A DNA stretch of 64,000 nucleotides from Bacteroidota bacterium (GCA_023429135.1 JAEYWD010000037.1:1-64000), one strand, 5' to 3'. Counted from the first letter of the stretch, positions 25,529-35,582 are shown. The notes: generated by a model not told the origin, from the letters alone. Translations and numbers: made by a program.

Positions 25529-26437
25529 TTAATCTTCAACATCCGGTTCAAAAAACACCCACTGAATTGCAGGATTCTTCTTTTTAAGTTCGGCCTCGCA
25601 AGTGTTTATATTCTCGATAAGTTGTTTTACCGACTCCACCTTATTCATTTTAACCTTTAGTGCAACCATTATTTGAGCTCCAAGTTGCAGAGTAATAATA
25701 TTAAGTACTTTTTCAATTTCGGGACGTGATTCCAAAAACTTTTGAAGTTCCAAACGAGTCTCATCATCAGAGCTTTGTCCTATTAAAAGGTTTTTAACTT
25801 TCACCGCCAAAAAGAAGGAGATGATGATCAGCAGAGCCCCAATCCCAATGCTTCCTATGGCATCGAAAACAGGATTTCCGGTAATCATCGACATTAGTAC
25901 AGCTACCAGTGCAAAAACCAACCCCAATAAGGCTGCAATATCTTCTCCCAGTACAATTACCAATTCACTTTGACGGCTTTTCTTAACCCATGTAAAGAGA
26001 TTGACGTTGTGTCTTAATTTATTTATTTGGGTTAAACACCCATAAAGGGAGGCTGCTTCAAGCACAATACTCACAGAAAGAACAACAATGGCTATTATGG
26101 GGCTTTTAAGGCCTTCGTGCGAGCTTAATTTGTGAATACCCTCGTAAACCGAGAATAAGCCGCCCATGCTAAATAAAATCAAGGCAACGATGAAAGACCA
26201 GAAATAAATTTCCTTACCATATCCCAACGGATGCTCCTGGTCGGGTTTCTTTTTCGACGATTTTAGCCCTAAAAACAAAAGACCCTGATTACCACAATCG
26301 GCAAATGAGTGAATGGATTCGGCAAGCATAGCTCCCGAACCGGTAATAATTGCAGCAATTGTTTTGGTTACAGCTATCCCAAAATTTGCCAGTAAGGCAA
26401 AAAGGATCGATTTAACAGAGGCTTCCTGATGCGACAT
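25529..26437 (-). CDS. Cation diffusion facilitator (CDF) family transporter
   Basis: This 302-residue inner-membrane divalent-cation/proton antiporter has six predicted TM helices and a cytosolic C-terminal domain. In TM2 the metal site reads His43-x3-Asp47 (ESIHSFADCGNQ). In TM5 the usual HxxxD is replaced by GEDIAALLG, as in the SLC30A9-like branch, so metal specificity may differ from ordinary zinc exporters. The C-terminal domain (about 205-300) is complete. A TACTTTTG -7 box lies upstream on the minus strand (26481-26488). Confidence 0.88.
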   Translation of the reverse strand: MSHQEASVKSILFALLANFGIAVTKTIAAIITGSGAMLAESIHSFADCGNQGLLFLGLKSSKKKPDQEHPLGYGKEIYFWSFIVALILFSMGGLFSVYEGIHKLSSHEGLKSPIIAIVVLSVSIVLEAASLYGCLTQINKLRHNVNLFTWVKKSRQSELVIVLGEDIAALLGLVFALVAVLMSMITGNPVFDAIGSIGIGALLIIISFFLAVKVKNLLIGQSSDDETRLELQKFLESRPEIEKVLNIITLQLGAQIMVALKVKMNKVESVKQLIENINTCEAELKKKNPAIQWVFFEPDVED

Positions 26438-26480
26438 GCGATAAATATTTATGCAAAGAGTTTATTTGATTTTTGAAATG

Positions 26481-26488
26481 CAAAAGTA
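26481..26488 (-). promoter_or_regulatory. -7 box of the CDF gene
   Basis: TACTTTTG then C on the minus strand matches TAnnTTTG, 43 nt before the ATG. No -33 is evident. Confidence 0.4.
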
Positions 26489-26612
26489 AATAATACTCAC
26501 GATCGTTAAGCAGAAAGTGTTACTTTCATAAAAGAAATATTTGTGCTTTCTTCAGAAATTAAGAAATTGTTAGTATTTTAAAGGTGAATTTTGAGCATAA
26601 TCGTAAATAGAA

Positions 26613-27014
26613 ATGTTTAAAAAGAAAAGGGTACCGGAAAGTATTGGGAAGAAATCGATTATGGTTGTTGACGATAGTAAGTCGGAGCGTCTATTGATCG
26701 GAGCATTGTTTGAGGATAGCTACGATATTATTTATATGGAAGATGGCCAAAAAGCACTTAGCCATATAGCTGAGGTTCAGAAACCTGATCTGATTTTGCT
26801 CGACATGGAAATGCCCCAAATGAATGGCCGTGTGTTTTTAAGAAGATTGAAACATCAGATTGCTTTTAAGAATATTCCGGTTATTTTTATTTCATCAGTG
26901 AACAGCAACCTTATTATAAAGTCAATGCTTAAGCAGGGCATAGTTGATTATCTTGTGAAACCAATAAAACCTGAAGAATTAATTAACAAGGTAAATGCTG
27001 TAATGCAGGGCTAA
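26613..27014 (+). CDS. Stand-alone response-regulator receiver protein
   Basis: This 133-residue CheY-like receiver is without an output domain. The acidic pocket is Asp20-Asp21, the phosphoacceptor Asp64 (ILLDMEMPQMNG), the switch Ser94 (VIFISS) and Lys116 (YLVKPIKP). A basic N-terminal extension of about 15 residues precedes the domain. It acts by protein-protein contact; no histidine kinase is encoded in the window. It converges on the TPR gene with 39 nt between stops. Confidence 0.9.
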   Translation: MFKKKRVPESIGKKSIMVVDDSKSERLLIGALFEDSYDIIYMEDGQKALSHIAEVQKPDLILLDMEMPQMNGRVFLRRLKHQIAFKNIPVIFISSVNSNLIIKSMLKQGIVDYLVKPIKPEELINKVNAVMQG

Positions 27015-27053
27015 GGTTTTCGGACATTGAAATCTCGTGAGCTTAAGCAAGCT

Positions 27054-28259
27054 TTATTTTCCGCAGAATTTATTCAGATAACCCATTGCCTCGCTATTCC
27101 CCTGGTTCGCTGCTTTTTGCCAGTAATAACAAGCTGCCGAATTATCCTGAAGTTTATATTTGGCAATTCCTTTACCAAGATTGGCTTCAGCATCTTCAGG
27201 GTTTAAATCAAGCGCCATTCCAAAGTCTTCATCAGCATTCTGAAGCTTCTGTGTTTTCAGGCTTAACTTTCCTCTTAGCAAATAATAATCTTTGTTAGTC
27301 TGATCTTTTTGAATCAGATTATTTAGTCCGTCAATAGCATTTATATAATTCCCCTTATCAGCATCAATTTTTATTTGAGCCAACTGAACCTCAGAATTAT
27401 CAGGCAGACAGAAATTGATAAGTTTAAGGTCTTTATTTACCTCTTCGGAATTGCCAAGAGCTTTGTTGAGTTCGATACGACTAAGGTAGTATTTTGCATT
27501 ATAAGGGTTTCGTTTAATGGCATCGTTTATAGAGTTTAAAGCTTCTTTTGTCTTGCCGTTTTTTTGAAGTACCTGAGCCTTCAGATAATGATACTTATCG
27601 TCGGCTGATTTGTAGCTTATGGCTTGAGTAATGGATTTTTCGGCAGCACTGTACATTTTCCGCTCCGAAAAGAATCTTGACTGTTGATAGAGAAGCTCAG
27701 AATTTGTAGAATATTTCCGTAGCGCTTCATCCAGTAATCCACTAAGATACTGGGTGTCGCCATTTTCGGCAGCAGCATTCACCTGGTTTACTTTTAATTC
27801 GGCTTCAGTATATTCAATTTTTTGCCACATGTTTTCCCATGTGGTATTGCCTCTAAAGTTTTTAAAGGCTTCATCGTTGATAATTTTGCTTATAGGTAAT
27901 TTGTTTTTTTGGGTAAAATAAACATTCAAATGCTCCATAGCCTTTGACATATTACCGTCCATTCCAGCGCAACGTGCCAATTGTAACTGAAATGAACCGG
28001 GACTTTCCTTTTCCAGCTCGGAATAAATGGATGATGCCTCCCGGAAATTTTTAAGACCATATTGAATATCGGCCATGATTCGGGAATATTGCTTGTTGTC
28101 TTTCGAAGTTGTTTGATTAATCGCTTCCTTAGCTTCGCTAAAATGATTCTCATTGACAAGTAGTCCGGCTTTCAACAAAAAATTATCCGCGTTTTGGGCA
28201 CTTGCAAGCGGGGGCAAAAAACTTCCAAAAATAAGCAGGAGAATTATATAGTTCTTCAT
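27054..28259 (-). CDS. Exported TPR-repeat protein
   Basis: This 401-residue protein has a signal peptide (MKNYIILLLIFGSFLPPLASAQ) and about nine to ten tetratricopeptide repeats through to the C-terminus. Examples are AKYYLSRIELNKALGNSEEVNKDL, DYYLLRGKLSLKTQKLQNADEDFGMALDLNPEDAEANLGKGIAKYKL and a final Sel1-like unit with SAACYYWQKAANQGNSEAMGYLNKFC. It probably acts as a periplasmic scaffold. It follows the T9SS-cargo gene on the same strand (34-nt gap), so the two may be cotranscribed and work together in the envelope. Confidence 0.88.
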   Translation of the reverse strand: MKNYIILLLIFGSFLPPLASAQNADNFLLKAGLLVNENHFSEAKEAINQTTSKDNKQYSRIMADIQYGLKNFREASSIYSELEKESPGSFQLQLARCAGMDGNMSKAMEHLNVYFTQKNKLPISKIINDEAFKNFRGNTTWENMWQKIEYTEAELKVNQVNAAAENGDTQYLSGLLDEALRKYSTNSELLYQQSRFFSERKMYSAAEKSITQAISYKSADDKYHYLKAQVLQKNGKTKEALNSINDAIKRNPYNAKYYLSRIELNKALGNSEEVNKDLKLINFCLPDNSEVQLAQIKIDADKGNYINAIDGLNNLIQKDQTNKDYYLLRGKLSLKTQKLQNADEDFGMALDLNPEDAEANLGKGIAKYKLQDNSAACYYWQKAANQGNSEAMGYLNKFCGK

Positions 28260-28293
28260 TTTTTACAGTGTTAAATTAATAGGTTATGGAAGA

Positions 28294-30903
28294 TTACTCT
28301 TCCAGAGGTTTGGCCCTTTCTCCATAAAATACAGTTATAAAACCTGTAATCGTTCGCGGTTCAATACCTGTCAAACGTGGTTCGAACACGTCGCATATAT
28401 AATAGTAAACACCTGTTGGTACAAACTTTTTGGAATCTATATCTCTCCCATCCCAGTTTATGGCAGGGTTTTCGGTTTTGAAAACAAGTTTGCCCCAACG
28501 GTTAAATATTTTCATATTAACCTTATTAACATAGTTGTTAGGGTTGTATGCTTTGAAAATATCGTTCATTTGATCTCCATCGGGCGAAAAAACATTAGGC
28601 AGATCATAACCTGCACAACTATCTATGCAAACTATTACCGAAGGCTGGCTCTCGTTTCCAAAACTGTCGATTGCGGTTACCTGGTAACATGCGGCTAACG
28701 ACTCTGGTGAAATGTGCCGGTAAGTTGTTTGGTTGGCGTCGTTTATTTCTGCAATCATCTGAAGGTCGGAATTAATCTGATTTTTGTAATAAAGTTTGTA
28801 CGAAACTACATCGTTAGCACAGGTAAGATTTGGATTATTCCAGCTTACAACGTTCAAAGAACTATCACATTTAGAAGATACAGTAAGTGCAGGAGGGCAT
28901 GGCGGGGTTGTATCTATTGGCGTAGTGCAGGCACTGTGCGACCAGTTTACATTATTGAAACGTACACCGTTCAATATTCTGTAACCATAGCTTTTTACCC
29001 TATAACATACCTCCTGATTGTTGGCGAGATTATTATCAATATATACTTCGCTGTTTGTAAACCCTATAGAGTCGAATGCCTGTGTAACCTTGTTCTGACG
29101 ATAAATAACATATTGATTGTTTAGCCAGGGGACATTACGGGCAAAACGTATCTGAACCTGGTTATCTTCGGGCAGCAGGTTGGGATATGTTGTGGAAGCA
29201 ACCTCGGCATTGCCTATTTTAAATCGGTCGCCCGGGGCGTTGTTATAAAGCTCAACTTTGTAAACATGTGGATAAACTGTTGTATTGATGCCCTTATGGA
29301 CATAAAACGTATCGAGCAGGTTTGCTGTCTGGTACGAGGCTATTTGGGTGAAATTGTTACCCGTAATCTGATTGGAATGATAAATAATGTATTCGTAAGG
29401 TCCGAGGGCCGGAATGGTATCGAGCTTAACAGGTTTTGCCCACGATATATACACCTCTCCATTAGACTGATGAATCACATTCACACTGGCATTTAAAAGA
29501 GACGGATTGCCCGGAATTAATGTGGAACAAGCTTCATCTGACGGATAACTTAAAGCGCCATCGGGGAAGTAAGCTACAATACGATAACAGTAGTTGATTC
29601 CAAGATTCAGCCCCACCCCTTTGTTGTTGTCGATATATGCTGTATCGTTAATGCTTTTAAGAGTAGCAATAAGTTCATAACCACTGTTGGGAACTAAACC
29701 ACCTGCACAACTGTCGGTAACATTAGCCACCGAAGAAGTACTTCTGTAAATCATATATCCAGCGGCATTGGAGCAAATAGTTTTCGACCATTTTAATGAA
29801 ATGGCGTTATTGCTGGGAACAGCCCTTAGATTTTTAGGTCCTGGGGCCATTATGCGAATGTTAAAATTGTCGATATCCACAAGTTTTAATCGTGCATAAT
29901 TATCCTCAGCCTTCAAAACTACAGTATAGGGTTGCTTTCTTACATGACTGCAGTCGGTTTGCCAGCGAAAAACTGAAGTTGCAACACCTCTGTCGGAGAT
30001 AATTGGTGTAAAAGTTGCCGGTGAGTTTTTCACGACAAATGGTCCGCCTGTGGCAGTGTGAGTTACTTTGTCATTATCCACGTCGATACTGGTAAGGTTA
30101 AGTCGTATGGAATCTCCTGCCATTACACATAAATCTTTCATAGGTGGGTTTTCAGGCGGGTTATTGTTGGACTTATGAACTTCAACCTGCATATCACGGA
30201 TGATATTATTAATTTTCACTCCGTTACGCCATTCTTCAATATTCATGGCAATGTTAAAAATACCGCTGTCCATTGGTGCGTCCCAAATCAGATCTCCAGT
30301 AATTGAATCCACATAAAGCTTTTTCGAAGCCCGGGGAAATGAATAATTTTCAATAGGTTTTCCATTTTCCTTAGTACAAATGGTAAGCTTATACGAAATG
30401 CTATCTCCGTCAATATCAAAAGCTGCAGGATTGTGGATAAAAGTACGACCTATGGCTGCCTTATCTATCGGATAATTTAAAAGAACCGGTGTGTTATTAA
30501 CTCCCAGGACCGGGTTTATTACCATAGTGGTCTTTATCGAAAAAATAACATTTACCGAGTTTGGGATGTTAACAACACCAAAATTTCGGTTAGGATCCTG
30601 CATTACAATTTCGTAGGTTCCGGGACCAGGAAATTTATGCCGTATGATATAAGTGTTTTTTCGGTAAAAATCCGGTAGTTCAATTTTACTGGCACGTTGA
30701 GCAACTGATGCCGTATTATCGCCCCATTGGATCTCAAGTTGATCACGATCGGCAGCACTCAAAGTATAGGTAAAGGTGGTGATTGTAAATTCGAATTCGT
30801 ATTGCGAAATCTGACGGTAGGTAATTTCGCCCGCCCGATTGTGTGTAGCTCTTAAATGCAAAGCTATACCCATTAAAAGAATTGCAAGTATTGCCTTTTT
30901 CAT
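28294..30903 (-). CDS. Large surface protein with type B T9SS sorting domain
   Basis: This 869-residue protein has a signal peptide (MKKAILAILLMGIALHLRA) and a chain of beta-sandwich modules. The N-terminal part (AGEITYRQISQYEFEFTITTFTY and INPVLGVNNTPVLLNYPID) matches Bacteroidota surface proteins. The middle holds several fibronectin III-like domains (about 350-760). The last 95 residues form the gliding-motility C-terminal (CHU_C) type B sorting domain, with NVFSPDGDQMNDIFKAYN, MKIFNRWGKLVFKT, WDGRD and PTGVYYYICDV. It is exported by the type IX system, which is encoded elsewhere. Confidence 0.92.
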   Translation of the reverse strand: MKKAILAILLMGIALHLRATHNRAGEITYRQISQYEFEFTITTFTYTLSAADRDQLEIQWGDNTASVAQRASKIELPDFYRKNTYIIRHKFPGPGTYEIVMQDPNRNFGVVNIPNSVNVIFSIKTTMVINPVLGVNNTPVLLNYPIDKAAIGRTFIHNPAAFDIDGDSISYKLTICTKENGKPIENYSFPRASKKLYVDSITGDLIWDAPMDSGIFNIAMNIEEWRNGVKINNIIRDMQVEVHKSNNNPPENPPMKDLCVMAGDSIRLNLTSIDVDNDKVTHTATGGPFVVKNSPATFTPIISDRGVATSVFRWQTDCSHVRKQPYTVVLKAEDNYARLKLVDIDNFNIRIMAPGPKNLRAVPSNNAISLKWSKTICSNAAGYMIYRSTSSVANVTDSCAGGLVPNSGYELIATLKSINDTAYIDNNKGVGLNLGINYCYRIVAYFPDGALSYPSDEACSTLIPGNPSLLNASVNVIHQSNGEVYISWAKPVKLDTIPALGPYEYIIYHSNQITGNNFTQIASYQTANLLDTFYVHKGINTTVYPHVYKVELYNNAPGDRFKIGNAEVASTTYPNLLPEDNQVQIRFARNVPWLNNQYVIYRQNKVTQAFDSIGFTNSEVYIDNNLANNQEVCYRVKSYGYRILNGVRFNNVNWSHSACTTPIDTTPPCPPALTVSSKCDSSLNVVSWNNPNLTCANDVVSYKLYYKNQINSDLQMIAEINDANQTTYRHISPESLAACYQVTAIDSFGNESQPSVIVCIDSCAGYDLPNVFSPDGDQMNDIFKAYNPNNYVNKVNMKIFNRWGKLVFKTENPAINWDGRDIDSKKFVPTGVYYYICDVFEPRLTGIEPRTITGFITVFYGERAKPLEE

Positions 30904-30926
30904 GTGTTTATTTTATTTTTTTAAAG

Positions 30927-30987
30927 TCACATGGAACATCCATTATAGCCATTGCTGCTGTTGTATATTTGTCACATGGATGTTTCA
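30927..30987. promoter_or_regulatory. Paired dyad sites upstream of the T9SS cargo gene
   Basis: GTCACATGGA occurs at 30927-30936 and at 30971-30980. The first is part of a perfect dyad ATGGA-ACA-TCCAT (30931-30943), the second of an imperfect one, ATGGA-TGT-TTCAT (30975-30987). They sit 25-85 nt before the minus-strand start at 30903 and may be operator sites. Confidence 0.3.
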
Positions 30988-31083
30988 TAATTCAGTTTTT
31001 TAAGTAGACGAAGGTTTTCTCAAATGGTTGATTGAAAATCTTCGGTTCTTATCATTATTAAGATTCTGATTAAATTATAACCC

Positions 31084-31578
31084 CTATAGCTTAATACTTA
31101 TTTTATAATTACTAACATTCAAATTATACCCTTTTTCCTTACCATCTATGCTGGTGATAAGTAAATTAGTCTGATTTTCGAAAGTGTCCAGTAAAATTGC
31201 GTTTTCAATCTGCAACGATTTAACTTTTCCCTTTATCGGAGCATTAAAGAAAAGCATAATTCCATCATCAGTCATTTCATAATTTTGTAAAACAAGCGGA
31301 ATTAAGGTTTTGTTATTAGCTTTCAGCGAAAAGATCTTACTGAAATAAGTATCAATATGCTTTCTCCATTCGGGATGAATACTGTCGGTTCCCAAATTTA
31401 AAGTTAAATTGTAGTTATGAATAAAAGCCAGTTCAAAATCATCGCGGAAAACCTTCACCGACATAGTTGCCATCTTATCCTTCGAAACATATTCAAAGTT
31501 AGTAACAGCAACATGTACCGGGTGCATGTATGCTAAAAAAGCAAGCTTTAAAAACAAGTATAGTTTTAGAGTGAACAC
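31084..31578 (-). CDS. DUF6702 family exported protein
   Basis: This 164-residue protein has an N-terminal hydrophobic signal (MFTLKLYLFLKLAFLAYMHPVHVAV) and the pattern of the DUF6702 family: HPVHVAVTNFEYVSKDKMATMSVKVFRDDFELAF, then IDTYFSKIFSLKANNKTLIPLVLQNYEM, and a C-terminal strand pair. It is found widely in Bacteroidota and its function is unknown. It is monocistronic, divergent from xerD. Confidence 0.8.
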   Translation of the reverse strand: MFTLKLYLFLKLAFLAYMHPVHVAVTNFEYVSKDKMATMSVKVFRDDFELAFIHNYNLTLNLGTDSIHPEWRKHIDTYFSKIFSLKANNKTLIPLVLQNYEMTDDGIMLFFNAPIKGKVKSLQIENAILLDTFENQTNLLITSIDGKEKGYNLNVSNYKISIKL

Positions 31579-31762
31579 CTTATTTAGTTTTGTTACAAAT
31601 TTATAATTATTTTACTTTGCTTTTCCGGCATTTACACGTAATTTGGTAATGAAGGTGAAATAATAGCTATTGCAAAAATGTTTTCCAAAGCTTTTGTATA
31701 AACTATACAGATTAACAGGTTTTTTCCCTAAAGTTTAATTGTTAATTCATAAGGAACTCAGT

Positions 31763-32665
31763 GTGGAATGGAAAGATGAAGTAAAAGAATTTTTAATATT
31801 TCTGAAGCTTGAGAAGGCGGTTTCTCCAAATACTATTTCGGCTTACACTGCCGATCTTGAGAAACTTTTAACCTACTTCGACGAACAACAGATTCATGTT
31901 TCGCCAAAGGATGTTGATCTGAAAATACTCGAGAACTTTTTGCTCCACATCTCCAGTGAAAATTTAAGTGCACGGACTCAGGCGAGATTAATATCCGGAA
32001 TCCGGGCATTCTTCCGGTTTTTACTTATTGAAGATAAAATAGAAACCGATCCGACCGAATTGCTCGAGTTTCCAAAAATAGGACGTAAACTGCCCGATGT
32101 TCTTACAATTCTCGAAATTGATGCCATGGAAGCGACAATTGACCTTAGTAAACCTGAAGGGCATCGTAACAAGGCTATTATTGAAACCATGTATAGCTGT
32201 GGCTTGCGTGTTTCGGAACTTGTAAGTCTTAAATTTTCCGATACCTTTTTCGACGAGCTGTTCATAAAGATAATAGGCAAGGGGAACAAGGAAAGGTTAG
32301 TTCCGATAAGCCCGAAAGCCATTCGCGAAATAAGATATTATCAGGAAAATTGTCGTAATCATCTGCCAATAAAAAGAATGCACGAGGATTATATATTCCT
32401 TAACCGGAATGGTCGCCCTTTAACCCGTGTAATGGTTTTTACCATTATAAAGCAACTGGCACAGCTTGCCGGAATACATAAAAACGTGAGTCCCCATACT
32501 TTAAGACATTCATTTGCAACACACCTGATCGAAGGAGGTGCTGATCTGAGAGCTGTGCAGGAAATGCTCGGGCATGAATCCATTCTTACTACCGAAATTT
32601 ATACCCATATCGATCGCGAATATCTTCGTGAAGCAATCATTCAATTTCATCCCCGGGGTAAGTGA
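31763..32665 (+). CDS. xerD: Tyrosine recombinase XerD
   Basis: This site-specific recombinase resolves chromosome dimers at dif with XerC. The N-terminal SAM-like domain (1-95, FLIFLKLEKAVSPNTISAY) is followed by the catalytic domain with Arg149 (CGLRVSELVSL), Lys in IGKGNKER, His245-x2-Arg248 (HTLRHSFATH), His271 (LGHES) and nucleophile Tyr280 (EIYTHI). I chose the GTG at 31763 (300 residues) because AAGGA precedes it by 7 nt and 300 is the normal XerD length; an in-frame TTG at 31739 would add eight residues. It sits alone, as housekeeping Xer genes do, not next to an integrated element. Confidence 0.92.
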   Translation: MEWKDEVKEFLIFLKLEKAVSPNTISAYTADLEKLLTYFDEQQIHVSPKDVDLKILENFLLHISSENLSARTQARLISGIRAFFRFLLIEDKIETDPTELLEFPKIGRKLPDVLTILEIDAMEATIDLSKPEGHRNKAIIETMYSCGLRVSELVSLKFSDTFFDELFIKIIGKGNKERLVPISPKAIREIRYYQENCRNHLPIKRMHEDYIFLNRNGRPLTRVMVFTIIKQLAQLAGIHKNVSPHTLRHSFATHLIEGGADLRAVQEMLGHESILTTEIYTHIDREYLREAIIQFHPRGK

Positions 32666-32783
32666 AAATAACAGAAACTATTTTTTAATTAATTCAGTTT
32701 GTAATCAATTGAAAATTAGTCTAAATTAATACTGGTTGGCTGAATTATGATATATAATAGGTTAAACCAATGAAAAAAATCAG

Positions 32784-32791
32784 TAATTTTG
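32784..32791 (+). promoter_or_regulatory. -7 box of ppdK
   Basis: TAATTTTG matches TAnnTTTG, 65 nt before the ATG. The upstream half is not obvious. Confidence 0.4.
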
Positions 32792-32855
32792 TTACTTAAT
32801 TTTTTTTAAGGAATCCATATTATATTGAAATACAAACAATTAAAAGAGAAGCAAA

Positions 32856-35582
32856 ATGTCTAAAGTTAAACGAGTTTACTTTTTTGGTGCGAAAGACGCC
32901 GATGGGAAAGCAGACATGAAAAACCTGCTGGGTGGTAAAGGAGCCAACCTTGCAGAAATGTGTTTACTGGGTTTACCTGTTCCCGCTGGTTTTACAGTTA
33001 CAACTGATGTATGTACTGAATATTATGCCAACAACTGCGAACTTCCAAAGGAATTGTACGACGAAGTTTGGGAAAACATGGCTAAGGTAGAGAAGGTAAT
33101 GGGTATGAAATATGGCGATCCTGAAAATGCCTTATTAGTATCATGCCGTTCAGGCGCCCGTGCTTCAATGCCTGGTATGATGGATACCGTTTTGAACGTA
33201 GGTCTTTGTACTGCTACCATTCCCGGTTTTATCAAAAAAACCAATAACCCACGCTTTGTATGGGATTCATATCGTCGTTTGATTATGATGTATGCCGACG
33301 TGGTAATGGAAAAAGCCGAAGGTATCGAACCCAAAGACGGAAAAGGTATTCGTAAGGTTTTAGACGAAATGCTGGACGAATTCAAACATAAAAAAGGATA
33401 CAAATCGGACACCGACATTACAGCCGACGAATTAAAATTTTTAGCTGAAGAGTTTAAAAAAACTGTTAAAGCAGTTCTTGGAACAGAATTCCCGGACGAT
33501 GCTAAGGAACAGGTTATTGGCGGTATCAAAGCCGTATTCAAGAGCTGGAATGGTAAAAAAGCTATTTCGTACCGTCGTATCGAAGGTATTCCTGATGATT
33601 GGGGTACTGCCGTTAACGTACAGGCAATGGTATTCGGTAATATGGGCGATACATCTGCAACCGGTGTTGCATTTACCCGTAACCCCGCTACCGGCGAAAA
33701 CAGATTCTATGGTGAGTGGTTGGTGAACGCACAAGGTGAAGACGTTGTTGCCGGTATCCGTACCCCAAGTCCTTTGAACGATGATACTAAAAATGATCAG
33801 AATAAACACCTTCACAGCATGCAGGAAGGTTATCCTGAACTTTACAAGGAACTGGACAATATCCGTTTGAACCTTGAAAAAGCATACAAGGACATGCTCG
33901 ATATCGAATTCACCATTCAGGAAGGTAAATTATACATGCTACAGTGCCGTGCTGGTAAACGTACCGGTACCGCTGCATTGAACATGGCTATGGACATGCT
34001 TGCTGAAGGACTGATCGACGAGAAGAAAGCTGTTACCCGTGTTGAGCCTGCTCAGTTAGACGAATTGCTCCACCCGATCTGCGACCCTGCTGAAGAAAAG
34101 AAAGTTTCGGTACTTGTAAAGGGTTTACCTGCAGGCCCTGGTGCTGCTGTTGGTAAAATCGTATTTACCGCCGAAGACGCAGTTGCCTGGAACCGTCGTG
34201 GCGAAAAAGTTATTCTTCTTCGCGAAGAAACCAACCCTGAAGATGTTGAAGGTATGCGTGCTGCCGAAGGTATTCTTACCGCTCGTGGTGGTATGACTTC
34301 TCACGCTGCTCTTGTAGCCCGTGGTTGGGGTAAATGCTGTATCGTAGGTGCTGGTGGCTTACATGTGAATGTTGCCGGTAAAACTGCTAAAGTTGCTGGT
34401 ACCGATATCGTTTTAAAAGAAGGTGATTTAGTAACTATGAATGGTACCAAAGGTAATGTTTACCAAGGTGCTCTCAAATTAATGGATGCTTCTGAAAATC
34501 CACGTTTCCAGACCTTCATGAAAATGGTTGACAAATTCCGCACCATGGGTGTTCGCACCAATGCTGATACCCCTGCAGATGCTAAAATTGCCCGCGATTA
34601 TGGTGCCGAAGGTATTGGTCTTTTCCGTACCGAGCACATGTTCTATGGCGAAGGTTCCGATCAGCCATTATTCTTACTCCGTAAGATGATTTTAAGTAAT
34701 GGTGTTGAAGAACGTAAGAGCGCTCTGAATGAACTGTTTGCTTATGTGAAGAAAGACATCAAGGCTACCGTACTTGCTATGGATGGTCTTCCTGTAACTT
34801 TCCGTCTGCTCGACCCGCCACTTCACGAATTTGTTCCTGTAAGTGCTGAAAAACAGGCTGAATTAGCAAAAGCTCTTGGAATTAGTGCTGAAGCTATTAA
34901 AAAGCGTGGCGAAGCATTACACGAAAGCAACCCGATGATGGGTCACCGTGGTGTACGTTTGGGCGTTACTTATCCTGAAGTTTCCGAAATGCAGATTCGT
35001 GCTATTTTCGAAGCTTCTGCCGAATTAAGCAAGGAAGGTAAAGATCCTCACGTAGAAATCATGGTTCCTGTTACCTGCGATGTTTCTGAGTTAGACTTCA
35101 CTAAGAAAATTGTTGACCGTGTTTACGCTGAAGTTTGCGCTAAATTAGGTGTTAGCAAAATCGGCTATAAGTATGGTACTATGATTGAAATTCCACGTGC
35201 AGCTTTACTCGCCGACAAAATGGCTAAAACTGCTGAATTCTTCTCATTCGGTACCAACGACTTAACCCAGATGACTTTCGGTTTCAGCCGCGACGATATC
35301 GGTGGTTTCTTGCACGAATACCTCGACAACAAAATGTTGGCTGCCGATCCATTCCAGACTATCGATCAGGAAGGTGTTGGTCAGTTAATCGAGTACTCAG
35401 TAGAACGTGGCCGTAAAACCCGTCCTGACCTGAAGATCGGTATCTGTGGTGAGCAAGGTGGTGATCCTGCTTCTGTTGAATTCTGCTTCAAAAATGGCTT
35501 AACCTATGTAAGCTGCTCACCATTCCGTGTTCCTATCGCACGTTTGGCTGCTGCTCAGGCTGCTATTAAGGCTGGAAAGTAA
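32856..35582 (+). CDS. ppdK: Pyruvate, phosphate dikinase
   Basis: This 908-residue PPDK interconverts pyruvate, ATP and Pi with phosphoenolpyruvate, AMP and PPi. It has the N-terminal ATP-grasp domain (about 1-340, LLGGKGANLAEM, SCRSGARASMPGMMDTVLNVG, GVAFTRNPATGENRFYGEWLVNAQGEDVVAG), the swivelling phosphohistidine domain with His483 (GGMTSHAALVARGWGKCCI) and the C-terminal PEP/pyruvate TIM barrel (EGIGLFRTEHMF, MIEIPRAAL, FFSFGTNDLTQMTFGFSRDD, GICGEQGGDPAS). Codon use is strongly biased (CGT for Arg, GGT for Gly) compared with neighbours, which suggests high expression. A perfect terminator follows. Confidence 0.96.
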   Translation: MSKVKRVYFFGAKDADGKADMKNLLGGKGANLAEMCLLGLPVPAGFTVTTDVCTEYYANNCELPKELYDEVWENMAKVEKVMGMKYGDPENALLVSCRSGARASMPGMMDTVLNVGLCTATIPGFIKKTNNPRFVWDSYRRLIMMYADVVMEKAEGIEPKDGKGIRKVLDEMLDEFKHKKGYKSDTDITADELKFLAEEFKKTVKAVLGTEFPDDAKEQVIGGIKAVFKSWNGKKAISYRRIEGIPDDWGTAVNVQAMVFGNMGDTSATGVAFTRNPATGENRFYGEWLVNAQGEDVVAGIRTPSPLNDDTKNDQNKHLHSMQEGYPELYKELDNIRLNLEKAYKDMLDIEFTIQEGKLYMLQCRAGKRTGTAALNMAMDMLAEGLIDEKKAVTRVEPAQLDELLHPICDPAEEKKVSVLVKGLPAGPGAAVGKIVFTAEDAVAWNRRGEKVILLREETNPEDVEGMRAAEGILTARGGMTSHAALVARGWGKCCIVGAGGLHVNVAGKTAKVAGTDIVLKEGDLVTMNGTKGNVYQGALKLMDASENPRFQTFMKMVDKFRTMGVRTNADTPADAKIARDYGAEGIGLFRTEHMFYGEGSDQPLFLLRKMILSNGVEERKSALNELFAYVKKDIKATVLAMDGLPVTFRLLDPPLHEFVPVSAEKQAELAKALGISAEAIKKRGEALHESNPMMGHRGVRLGVTYPEVSEMQIRAIFEASAELSKEGKDPHVEIMVPVTCDVSELDFTKKIVDRVYAEVCAKLGVSKIGYKYGTMIEIPRAALLADKMAKTAEFFSFGTNDLTQMTFGFSRDDIGGFLHEYLDNKMLAADPFQTIDQEGVGQLIEYSVERGRKTRPDLKIGICGEQGGDPASVEFCFKNGLTYVSCSPFRVPIARLAAAQAAIKAGK

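Noticed and set aside
30964..30971. TATATTTG promoter-like box on the plus strand
   Set aside because: No plus-strand gene follows; chance matches are expected in A/T-rich spacers.
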